Shown here: positions 17,081-25,361 of the stretch, piece by piece
How positions within the stretch are numbered: the first letter of the stretch is position 1
Layout: every line of letters starts with the position of its first letter
NCBI GenBank assembly: GCA_050288165.1
Contig: JBNKDG010000008.1
Location: forward strand, 62,001 to 126,000
Source of the DNA: JAPHTQ01 sp050288165
GTDB taxonomy: Bacteria; Pseudomonadota; Gammaproteobacteria; Thiohalomonadales; Thiohalomonadaceae
Direction of reading: 5' to 3'
DNA: 64,000 nt
Made by a program: the position numbers and the translations under genes
Notes under the pieces: generated by a model
Told to the model about the DNA's origin: nothing
The model's input: only the letters and a program-made list of their open reading frames with translations
The model's database searches: none

Positions 17081-17393
17081 ATTGTGCATCTCGCTCCACA
17101 GGTTTTTTAGTTTATTAGAGTTACGTGATACCATTAATGCTTGTTGTTTTGCGCGTGCTCAGCTAACACACACATATATATCCTAGCAAGGAAGTCAGAA
17201 ATAAGATCATGATCACGGATGACTCTACCCACGACCCCCCCACCTACCATATGCGGCCCGCAGAGATCAGAGCTTAAGCATGGCGTACGAAGTCATTGGC
17301 TTTTGCACTGGAGGATTATGCCTATCACTACTTTTCCAGACTGAGCCACGCGGATTACGAATACAAATTTAGTCAGTAACTTGCACAAGGAAC
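17081..17393. other. 313-bp region before the secretion genes
   Basis: No gene recognised. It marks the junction between the cbb region and the more AT-rich island. It presumably holds the promoter of the ABC exporter; the sequence just before the ATG at 17394 has AAGGAAC. I found no tRNA, insertion sequence or direct repeat that would mark an integration edge. Confidence 0.5.
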
Positions 17394-19550
17394 ATGAGTA
17401 CTATGGAGTTAAAAGATAACCTGCCCAGTGCGCTGACGGCATTGGTTACTTTGTTGAAGTTGATGGAAATACCAGCAAGTGTGCCTGATCTGCAACATAG
17501 ACTGGGTAAGTACAGTGATATCTCTGCGGAGGACATCCTGTATCTTGCAAAAGAGCACCTGGGTTTGCGGGGCCGTCAGCGCAAGGTTCGTCTCGATCGC
17601 CTAGAGCGCTATCCGCTGCCTGCACTGGCAGAAATGAACGAGGGTGAATTCGTTGTATTGGCACGTATCGCTGACGGTAAAGCCACGATACACGATACGA
17701 ATGTCGGTAAGCCTGAGACAATCTCACTTGATGAGTTCAGTGAGAAGTTTTCCGGTACGCTCGTGCTATTAGCCCGCTCAAATGATGCCCCGGGACATAC
17801 CGGTATCCCGGACTTTGGTTTGCGTTGGTTCGTAACAGAGTTGCTGAAAGATCGCTTTCTCGCTTCGCAGGTGTTTATTTCGGCTTTGGTAGCGCAGGTT
17901 TTCGCATTGGTAACGCCACTGTTTACAATGGTGATCATCGACAAGGTGTTCAGCTCTAGCGGCGTGAGTACGCTTGAAGTTCTGATCATTGGTCTGTTTA
18001 TCATCGCTATTTTCGATTTCCTGATAAATACATTCCGTCGACATATACTGCACCACCTGTCGCACAAACTTGATGTTTCGCTGGTGGCGAGACTTTATCG
18101 TCACTTAACACGTTTGCCGATGAGTTTTTTCTCTACCAGGCAGACCGGTGATACTGTTTCGCGAATGCGTGAAGTGGAATCGATCAGGCAATTCATCACC
18201 GGCAGTGCGTTGATGGCCCTGGTCGATTTTCCCTTCAGTATTGTTTTCCTGCTGGTGATGTATCTGTTCAGTCCGCTGTTGGCCGGGATTGTAATTGTTG
18301 CGGTCATACTCTCCATGTTGCTCTATGGCTTTGTCGGCCCAGCATTGCGCGATGGCATGCAGAAGCGTTTTCAGCAATCAACAGATTCCCAGTCATTTCT
18401 GATTGAAAGTGTGTCTGCAATGGAAACGGTAAAGGCGATGGCGGTAGAACCGCAGATGCATAGACGCTGGGAAGACCATCTTGTGTCACAGTCTCGCTTT
18501 TCAGCAGCGACAGAGCATCTCTCTGGACACGTCACGCAAATCGGTGCACTAATTAACAAATTGACCGTGGCCATTTGTCTATGGGTGGGAGCATTAGCTG
18601 TTCTTGATGGAACGATGACAGCAGGTCAGCTAATTGCATTCAATATGCTGGTAGGGCGTGTAATGGCCCCCACTCAACGTATTGCACAGATGTTGCAACA
18701 GATGCATCAGGTAAGAATATCTGTTGGGCGGGTAGGTGACATCTTTAAGGTGGCGCGTGAGCCCGCGATACACAGCAGTATCTCGTCGATGCCGAGCCTA
18801 AAAGGACGCATCACATTTGAGCATGTAAGTTTGCAATATGCGCCAGACAGACCATTAGCTCTAGAAGATCTGAGTTTCGAGATTCCTGCAGGGCAAGTAG
18901 TAGGTGTTGTCGGTCGCTCAGGCTCTGGTAAAACATCACTAATGCGACTGGTACAAAGGTTGTATTTACCAACTAAAGGAAGAGTGTATGTCGACGGTGT
19001 CAACCTTGCAGAGGTCGATCCAAGCTGGTTACGGAGAAATATTGGAGTGGTGTTGCAAGAGAGTCGACTTTTAAATCGCTCTGTGCGTGAGAATATTGCC
19101 ATAGCGCGACCGGATGCCGATATGGAGCTTGTTGAGGCAGCCGCGCGATTGGCGAATGCGGATGAATTTATTCGTGCGCTACCAATGGCTTATGACACCG
19201 TCGTGGGCGAGGGTGGCAATATGCTATCAGCTGGACAGCGCCAGCGTATCGCTCTTGCACGGGCACTGATCAATAACCCGAAGATACTGATCCTTGATGA
19301 AGCAACCAGTGCATTGGACTATGAGGCAGAGCACCTGGTGCAAAGAAATTTACAGGATATTAGCAAAGGGCGAACGGTGTTTATCGTGGCCCACCGTCTC
19401 TCAACGCTGCGTTTCGCAAACCGTATATTGGTGATGGAGAATGGAAGGGTGATTGAGGATGGTCGTCCTAAGGAGTTACTGAATAAAAAAGGACGCTACG
19501 CCTCATTACATGCTCTACATGCGGCAACAATTGAGGAGGCGCAGGCATGA
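17394..19550 (+). CDS. Type I secretion ABC exporter with C39-like domain (HlyB/LapB type)
   Basis: A 718-residue inner-membrane permease/ATPase for type I secretion. Residues about 10-130 form a C39-peptidase-like domain. The expected catalytic Cys is absent, so it should be a non-cleaving substrate dock as in HlyB. Residues 150-430 hold the transmembrane helices. The nucleotide-binding domain has Walker A GRSGSGKT (about 507-514), signature LSAGQRQR (about 611) and Walker B ILILDEATSALD (about 632-643), with the H-loop in VFIVAHRLST. It overlaps the fusion protein gene by 4 bp (ATGA). The outer-membrane TolC-like channel is not in this window. Confidence 0.93.
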   Translation: MSTMELKDNLPSALTALVTLLKLMEIPASVPDLQHRLGKYSDISAEDILYLAKEHLGLRGRQRKVRLDRLERYPLPALAEMNEGEFVVLARIADGKATIHDTNVGKPETISLDEFSEKFSGTLVLLARSNDAPGHTGIPDFGLRWFVTELLKDRFLASQVFISALVAQVFALVTPLFTMVIIDKVFSSSGVSTLEVLIIGLFIIAIFDFLINTFRRHILHHLSHKLDVSLVARLYRHLTRLPMSFFSTRQTGDTVSRMREVESIRQFITGSALMALVDFPFSIVFLLVMYLFSPLLAGIVIVAVILSMLLYGFVGPALRDGMQKRFQQSTDSQSFLIESVSAMETVKAMAVEPQMHRRWEDHLVSQSRFSAATEHLSGHVTQIGALINKLTVAICLWVGALAVLDGTMTAGQLIAFNMLVGRVMAPTQRIAQMLQQMHQVRISVGRVGDIFKVAREPAIHSSISSMPSLKGRITFEHVSLQYAPDRPLALEDLSFEIPAGQVVGVVGRSGSGKTSLMRLVQRLYLPTKGRVYVDGVNLAEVDPSWLRRNIGVVLQESRLLNRSVRENIAIARPDADMELVEAAARLANADEFIRALPMAYDTVVGEGGNMLSAGQRQRIALARALINNPKILILDEATSALDYEAEHLVQRNLQDISKGRTVFIVAHRLSTLRFANRILVMENGRVIEDGRPKELLNKKGRYASLHALHAATIEEAQA

Positions 19551-21004
19551 AGTCTAATAGCCTCCTCAATGCAGTCAAGCAAGGTTTAAACAGGTTTTTC
19601 GACATTTGTCAGGATAAAAGTCTACCACATGCACAGAAATTGAAAGGAAAATTCGATGACGTGGCAGAGAGATTCTCGCAGCGTTTATACGATCCTGAAT
19701 ATATGTCTGGTATAGAAGGCGTACTTGAAAGTCACCCCAGAATATTAGTATGGGCAGTGCCAATGATCATAAACCTATTGGTGCTAGTTATTGTTGTGTG
19801 GTTGTGGTTGTCTGAAGTGGACGTCATTTCTCCGGCACAGGGCCGAATTATCCCCAATAGTGGTTTGCAACTCATTCAGGCACGAGAGACCGGCGTTCTG
19901 GAAGAGCTACTTATAAATGAAGGCGACCATGTAGATAAAGGGCAAGTACTGGTAAGGCTGAGAAATCAGGACAAGCAAGCAGATGTAACGAGGCTTGAGA
20001 ATGAAGTTGATTCGTTACAAGCGCGCTTATATAGATTGGATAAAATGGAAACATTCCTTAATAGCGATGGAAAAAAGACTCCCGGCATAGAACTTCCTGA
20101 TGTCCCAGAGATTTATCTGTTGCGTGAAAACGCTTTACTTGAGCAGCAAAAGGTTGGCTATGTGTATGAGCGCAGCTCACTGCTCAATCAAGTAAAACGA
20201 GCCAATGCAGCAAAAGAAGCGCTTGAAGCTGAAGTGAAGCGTCTGGAACGGCTGTTGCCATTTGCTGAAAAACGCGCTGCACGAGCAAAAAAACTTGCGC
20301 GTGACAAGATGCTTAGCGACACGGAGCGTGACGTTGCATTGGAGGAGTTCGTTGCTAAGCAAGAAGAGCTGCACGTGAAGCAATTCGAACTCGAACAGGC
20401 AATGAGTGAGCTTGATGTTGCAAGTGCCGAACTCTCCAGTTTTGAGCGAAAGAAAAGGAGCGTCTTACTGGAGGAGCGACTGCAAGCAACGCAAGACTTA
20501 TCTGTCGCGACATCAGAATATACCAAGGCGAAAGAAGCATTAGAAGGTAAAGAGCTTCGCTCTCCTTTAAATGGTATTGTGCATGACGTGGCAATAACCA
20601 CGGCTGGCGGCGTTGTACAGTCGGGTGAAACAATTATGCAGGTGATTCCCGAGAACAGCCCTTTAGAACTTGAAGTGAAAGTACTTAACCGTGATGTTGG
20701 CTTTGTGGAAAATGGCCAACCTGTAAAAGTGAAGCTGGATGCTTTTCCCTTTACAAAATATGGCTATATCGAAGGTAAGGTTAAACGTATCGATCGCGCC
20801 TCGGTACTGGATGAGAAAATGGGTGAGGTTTATCCAGCAATCATCGAGCTGGCGCAAAGCTATATCCGAATTGATGGACGTGAGGTGGCGCTGATACCTG
20901 GTATGACAGGATCGGTTGATGTCAGAATTGGGTCACGCACCTTGATGGAGTACCTTTTGGCACCGGTCTATCGATATAAAGATGAAGCTTTGCGGGAAAG
21001 ATAG
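19547..21004 (+). CDS. Type I secretion membrane fusion protein (HlyD/LapC type)
   Basis: A 485-residue periplasmic adaptor linking the ABC exporter to a TolC-type channel. A single transmembrane helix lies near residues 66-88 (MIINLLVLVIVVWLWL), followed by the lipoyl-like half SPAQGRIIPNSG and GDHVDKGQVLVRL, then long coiled-coil hairpins (about 140-330) rich in Glu/Lys. The second lipoyl half is LRSPLNGIVHDVAITTAGGV, and the C-terminal beta barrel ends in RTLMEYLLAPV, typical of HlyD proteins. It is translationally coupled to the exporter. Base composition falls through this gene relative to the cbb genes. Confidence 0.93.
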   Translation: MKSNSLLNAVKQGLNRFFDICQDKSLPHAQKLKGKFDDVAERFSQRLYDPEYMSGIEGVLESHPRILVWAVPMIINLLVLVIVVWLWLSEVDVISPAQGRIIPNSGLQLIQARETGVLEELLINEGDHVDKGQVLVRLRNQDKQADVTRLENEVDSLQARLYRLDKMETFLNSDGKKTPGIELPDVPEIYLLRENALLEQQKVGYVYERSSLLNQVKRANAAKEALEAEVKRLERLLPFAEKRAARAKKLARDKMLSDTERDVALEEFVAKQEELHVKQFELEQAMSELDVASAELSSFERKKRSVLLEERLQATQDLSVATSEYTKAKEALEGKELRSPLNGIVHDVAITTAGGVVQSGETIMQVIPENSPLELEVKVLNRDVGFVENGQPVKVKLDAFPFTKYGYIEGKVKRIDRASVLDEKMGEVYPAIIELAQSYIRIDGREVALIPGMTGSVDVRIGSRTLMEYLLAPVYRYKDEALRER

Positions 21005-21074
21005 GTTGCCTAGTGTGTTTACTAATGTGAAGTGTCGATAGGATAAAGTGCTTAGATTGGTGTAAGGAAACGTT

Positions 21075-22937
21075 ATGAATAAATTAATGAAAACATCATT
21101 TTGCAAGTATGTTGTTGGGCTTACTCTAATTTGTTCAATGTTTCTGTTGAATACCTCGTGCGGTGGGGGCGGAAGTAGTAAAAATACCAGTAGTGATTGC
21201 AGTGGCTGCTATTTTGAACCTTCTTTGGTCAACGTTGGCTGGACTTGGCTTAATCCTGCACCTCAAGGGGATTCGCTATATGACAACATCTGGACAAATA
21301 CACAACTAATTGCCGTCGGTGCGAATGGTCGGATTATGACAAGCAGTAACGGCGTGTCCTGGACAATAAGAAACTCTGGAACTACCAATGCACTACAGAG
21401 TATTGCTTGGTCAGGCACAAGGTTGGTTGTAGGTGGAAACTCAGGAACGATACTAACAAGCGATGATGATGGCGTAACCTGGGTGAAACGTAGTTATCCA
21501 ACGGGTAATCTTCCCGCTGGACTTGGCACAATACTGTCCGTCATTTGGGATGGTACACAATTTGTTGCTGTAGGGAAGAATAAACTGATAATAAAAAGTA
21601 CAGATGGCGTGAACTGGACATTAATAAGTTTAGTGGGCGACGGTTCCTCATATAATGATCTAGTTGATGTGGCCTACTCCGGCTCACTCTATGTTGCTGT
21701 GGGCTTCACCGGAAAAGTCCTGACCAGTAGCGATGGAGAGAACTGGTCCGAGGTGGGTGCGGGTATAGCAGATATTCTGCATTCACTGGCATGGACGGGA
21801 AGTGCATTTGTAGCTGGTGGCTCATCCAATGCAGTGTATACGAGTAGTGATGGCATAAACTGGACAACTCATTCGGTTGATGCCGTATCATCTACTACAT
21901 CCATTCCTGATCTGGAAGTGCTTGGAGGCGTTCTTTATGCTGTTGCAAGAGGTGCTCTAGATAATGATCTTTTTGTGAGTGGCGATGATGGAGCAAGCTG
22001 GACGGCATATCAGACAGGTGCAGCAAGTAGTCTCTATAGCATCACAAAAAAAGCATCAAGTTGGAATGTCGTTGGTCGTGCCGGAGTAATTTTAAATAGC
22101 AGTGCTATCTCCACCTGGACTTCCGCCTCGTCGGGCATACCTAGTGGACTTGGAGCCATAGCAAAGAAAGATGATAGTTCAATCATTGTTGCTGCGGGCG
22201 GTGGTGTTACGCTCACAAGTACTGACGGTTCAACATGGACTGACGTACAGCATCTAAACAAAAATTTTCAAGATATAACTTACGGAAATGGGGTCTTCGT
22301 TGCTGTGGGTTCCTCCGGCGTGATCAAAACAAGCCCGGATGGCATTAACTGGTCTTCTATGAATTCCGGGATAGCCAGCCGGCTCAACTCGGTAATATGG
22401 GATGGTGCCAGGTTCGTAGTAGTGGGCGATTCCGGAAAGATATTGACCAGCACAGATGGTACTGTTTGGGCAGAGCAGTCATCAGGTGTGACTCAAGAAC
22501 TTAACAGGATCGCCTGGTCGGGTAGTGAATATATTGCTGTGGGCTCCAACGGTACAATTTTAAGAAGTACAGATTCGGTGAGTTGGTCATCACTCGCATC
22601 GAATACCAGTCAAGCTCTAACCGGTATTGTATGGACGGGCAGCACCTATGTTGTCGTGGGTTATGGCTATCTGGAAACAACAAAAGACTTTGTCACGTGG
22701 CAGGCGCCATTAGGTGACGGCGGTGAATTGTTCACGGATGTGACAATGATTGGCAGCAGGATAATAGCCTTAGGCATATTTGGAACCATCTTTGGTAGTG
22801 ATGACGCTGTGAACTGGTATCGATGGGGTACGCCAACCGAGAATGAATTATCCGGAGCTATAGAGTACAACTCCACGATCATGGTTGTAGGTAGTCGTGG
22901 AACGATATTGCAAAGCGAAAATATGAGCGGATTTTGA
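21075..22937 (+). CDS. Exported YCF48/BNR-like beta-propeller protein, probable lipoprotein
   Basis: A 620-residue exported protein. The N-terminus is a signal peptide ending LLNTSCGGGGSS; Cys29 followed by a Gly/Ser linker suggests a lipoprotein, although the lipobox is imperfect (Asn at -3). From about residue 50 to the end it consists of about a dozen repeats of roughly 40 residues, with IAWSG, FVAVGxxG, ILTSxDG and xNW(T/S) words, as in YCF48-like and sialidase BNR propellers. Such repeats usually form interaction platforms. It lies between the secretion apparatus and the giant substrate, so a surface or assembly role for the system is possible but not shown. Confidence 0.75.
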   Translation: MNKLMKTSFCKYVVGLTLICSMFLLNTSCGGGGSSKNTSSDCSGCYFEPSLVNVGWTWLNPAPQGDSLYDNIWTNTQLIAVGANGRIMTSSNGVSWTIRNSGTTNALQSIAWSGTRLVVGGNSGTILTSDDDGVTWVKRSYPTGNLPAGLGTILSVIWDGTQFVAVGKNKLIIKSTDGVNWTLISLVGDGSSYNDLVDVAYSGSLYVAVGFTGKVLTSSDGENWSEVGAGIADILHSLAWTGSAFVAGGSSNAVYTSSDGINWTTHSVDAVSSTTSIPDLEVLGGVLYAVARGALDNDLFVSGDDGASWTAYQTGAASSLYSITKKASSWNVVGRAGVILNSSAISTWTSASSGIPSGLGAIAKKDDSSIIVAAGGGVTLTSTDGSTWTDVQHLNKNFQDITYGNGVFVAVGSSGVIKTSPDGINWSSMNSGIASRLNSVIWDGARFVVVGDSGKILTSTDGTVWAEQSSGVTQELNRIAWSGSEYIAVGSNGTILRSTDSVSWSSLASNTSQALTGIVWTGSTYVVVGYGYLETTKDFVTWQAPLGDGGELFTDVTMIGSRIIALGIFGTIFGSDDAVNWYRWGTPTENELSGAIEYNSTIMVVGSRGTILQSENMSGF

Positions 22938-23274
22938 TGTCTGATGCGTCCAGACGTGTGTGTTTCGCTGCAAAGATGACATATGCGAATGTGAATAGTG
23001 GAAAATGCGAGATGTTATGAAGTTGTAGAGGTATTTCTGCGTATTTTGGTTGGGATCTGTTTCCCAAATTAAATCTCTGACAAGGTTTGTAGCCTTGTAG
23101 GGTCTAAGTATGTAGGATATTTCTTACGCCAGAGGTCACAAAATGTGCAACCCCTTGTAAGTTGGTGTGTGGTAGAGTGGTCATGAGGAGTTCGTTAAGC
23201 CTGTAATGACTAAGCGCGTAACTTGGTAAATAGTATTTTGTAGCTGTGGCTACGGTACGCACAAGGAATAGAAT
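22938..23274. other. 337-bp AT-rich intergenic region
   Basis: No gene or known RNA recognised. AT-rich sequence with several stop codons in all frames. It probably contains the promoter for the following small ORF and membrane protein, whose ribosome-binding site (CAAGGAATAG) begins at about 23262. Confidence 0.4.
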
Positions 23275-23364
23275 ATGTCTCGCTTTGTTGTCAGAAATGA
23301 AGTGTTGAAATCCCTGCCTTATCTCATTCTCTCTTTCGTTAATCTGTGGGTGAGTACGGTTTAA
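23275..23364 (+). CDS. Possible 29-residue hydrophobic leader ORF
   Basis: ATG at 23275 is preceded by AAGGAATAGAAT. It encodes 29 residues (MSRFVVRNEV then a hydrophobic stretch ending NLWVSTV). Its stop overlaps the ATG of the next gene as TAATG. The next gene has no strong ribosome-binding site of its own, so this ORF may couple its translation. It could also be the displaced N-terminus of that protein after a frameshift. No family recognised. Confidence 0.4.
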   Translation: MSRFVVRNEVLKSLPYLILSFVNLWVSTV

Positions 23365-24293
23365 TGCTAGGAAAAATTGTAAACAATAAACTTGGATACA
23401 ATAAGTTACAGGGCTTTTTGGCGCTGAATCTTGTTTTTGTTGCCATAGGTTGGGCTCGGGGAGCAATCGATGGTCTGGTTGTCATCTACTTACTAAGCAC
23501 GGCATTACTTTTAAATTATACCGCCCGCAAAAGAAATGGTTGGGGGCTGTTCCCCGATGAATCAAACGGCACAGTATCTGGTGTCAGAGAACTTCTTGCG
23601 CATCTGTTCTTCAATTCCTCCAACAAGGGATTAAGAACGCATGCCCACGTAATTAAACGTTCAATGCAAGTGTACTTTATCGGTGGTTTACTCTTAACCA
23701 CGCTTCTATTGCATGCGTATATTGCATTGTGGGTAGTTTTTGATTGGGCGAATCCATCACTGGTCACAGAATGGGCGGCAATTATCAATACCCCGTTTGA
23801 ACCGTTGTACCCATATTGGAATGGTGTAAGCAGGCTTAAAAGTGAGCTTCTATCTCATGGGTATGGGAGCCGTGTGCCAATCATGATTCATGTCGTGATT
23901 GCATCCGCAGTCGGTCACTTTCTGTGGATGCTTAGTGTGATTTGGAAATTTCCCGTCCTGATTCCTCAGCATCGCGATTATATGCAGAAAATAATAAGTG
24001 GAGAGATCAAGTTTTATAGAAAAATCCCCTCTAGTGTTTATCCGAGAGCTCTTGCCGCTGTTATTGGGTTAGCCGTGACGTCAGTAATGTTTTTGGTGAC
24101 GACGGTGTTTGTTAAATTTCCTGGCGAACATCATAGTTTTCGATCGGCATGGCTTGTTGGATATGGGTACAAAGACAATATCGCGTTCTTTGCGCCGCTG
24201 TTGTTCCATGGGGCAATGTCGCTTGGCATGATTACCATGCTAACAGGACTGGTTTCAATGTTATATCCTTCACGTAAAAAAGGTGGCAACTAA
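23364..24293 (+). CDS. Uncharacterised membrane protein in the RTX island
   Basis: A 309-residue protein with about five hydrophobic segments: near residues 17-50 (LALNLVFVAIGWARGAIDGL and VIYLLSTALLL), 110-130 (FIGGLLLTTLLLHAYIALWV), 180-200, 235-260 (AAVIGLAVTSVMFLVTTVF) and the C-terminus (GAMSLGMITMLTGLVSMLY). I chose the ATG at 23364 because it overlaps the preceding small ORF; a GTG at 23346 is also in frame. No family recognised. It stands between secretion genes and the giant RTX gene on the same strand, so an accessory envelope role is only a guess. Confidence 0.55.
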   Translation: MLGKIVNNKLGYNKLQGFLALNLVFVAIGWARGAIDGLVVIYLLSTALLLNYTARKRNGWGLFPDESNGTVSGVRELLAHLFFNSSNKGLRTHAHVIKRSMQVYFIGGLLLTTLLLHAYIALWVVFDWANPSLVTEWAAIINTPFEPLYPYWNGVSRLKSELLSHGYGSRVPIMIHVVIASAVGHFLWMLSVIWKFPVLIPQHRDYMQKIISGEIKFYRKIPSSVYPRALAAVIGLAVTSVMFLVTTVFVKFPGEHHSFRSAWLVGYGYKDNIAFFAPLLFHGAMSLGMITMLTGLVSMLYPSRKKGGN

Positions 24294-24401
24294 TTTTGGA
24301 GTATATGATTGCGGTTTTTACAAGTGTAAATGGTTTACCCAAGCGGATGACATGGTCGGTAGGTGATGTTATGAAAAATAGACGGCTGCTGTGACAAGGT
24401 A

Positions 24402-25319
24402 ATGAAGTTGAAGAAATATAAAGTAATCCTCTGGCTTGCTATGTCTCTTGTGTGCGGTGCTGTGCAGGCCGAATCAGCAACCAAAACCTACGAAGAACGA
24501 TTTCTTAAACCCAGGAAAGGTGTTCGCACAATAGATAACAACGTTTGGGTGTATAAGTCTTCATTTGCACGTCGATTTGGTATGCCCGCACAGTGGGTGG
24601 ACGACAGTTTGAAAGGGGCGGAAGCCGTAGCATACCGGGTCGAGTGGTACAGTATGCAGATATGCGGTTACTTTGGCGAATCTGATAATTGTCGTCCTAA
24701 TCATCGTTGCATAATAGACATCTACATGTCAGATAAGGAAAGCGCCAAGCTTCCATGGAAAAGTGAAGAGGCACAAGGCTTTATGCATCAACACAACTCA
24801 ATGGGATTTCTTGCTCCTCAGGATAAACAGGATACGTTTACCTGGGATCCGGAAAAACAGCGTAGTGACATGTCATATCCGCAGGTCGGCCTCGATTCCA
24901 TGAGTTGGGTCAGCGGTCCTCCCAGAGATAAAAAGGTATTCTCTGGATCAAGTAGCGGTGTGCATTTGGTCAGTTATGACAGGGCGAAATTGAAAGGATT
25001 GGACTACCTCGAACTGAGTGTGGATTGCGGCATTGCCACGCAAAAGGAGCAGGTGAGGATCTTCTTTGAAGATGAGTTTCCTGATCGTAATGATTATGGC
25101 GTTACATATAACGAGTTGGTTGAGAAACGTACGCAACGGGCAAGAAATTATTTGCGGATCAAAAAAGAATGGTTTGAGAAGTTCAAGACTGGGACAGTGA
25201 ATCATGTAATAGCTTTTCCTGATAGTTATATGGTTCGTGTAAACAAGTATGATCGGGAAGTATACGAACCTAACAGTTTGGCTACGGAAGCAATAAGGCG
25301 AATTAAAGATACAAAGTAG
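24402..25319 (+). CDS. Uncharacterised exported protein in the RTX island
   Basis: A 305-residue protein with a clear signal peptide (KVILWLAMSLVCGAVQA, cleavage before ESATK). The mature part is hydrophilic, with several Cys residues that could form disulfides (ICGYFGESDNCRPNHRCIID and DCGIATQ) and a basic C-terminal half. I do not recognise a domain. It ends 42 bp before the giant RTX gene on the same strand, so cotranscription is likely. Its possible roles include a periplasmic chaperone or a cosecreted factor, without direct evidence. Confidence 0.6.
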   Translation: MKLKKYKVILWLAMSLVCGAVQAESATKTYEERFLKPRKGVRTIDNNVWVYKSSFARRFGMPAQWVDDSLKGAEAVAYRVEWYSMQICGYFGESDNCRPNHRCIIDIYMSDKESAKLPWKSEEAQGFMHQHNSMGFLAPQDKQDTFTWDPEKQRSDMSYPQVGLDSMSWVSGPPRDKKVFSGSSSGVHLVSYDRAKLKGLDYLELSVDCGIATQKEQVRIFFEDEFPDRNDYGVTYNELVEKRTQRARNYLRIKKEWFEKFKTGTVNHVIAFPDSYMVRVNKYDREVYEPNSLATEAIRRIKDTK

Positions 25320-25361
25320 ATCGAAGATGGCTGCGTGGGATGGCTCCGAGGAGATGGGATA

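Noticed and set aside
17394..17800. Active C39 peptidase (bacteriocin-type exporter)
   Set aside because: The catalytic Cys is missing in the N-terminal domain, so it is a C39-like docking domain of the HlyB type.
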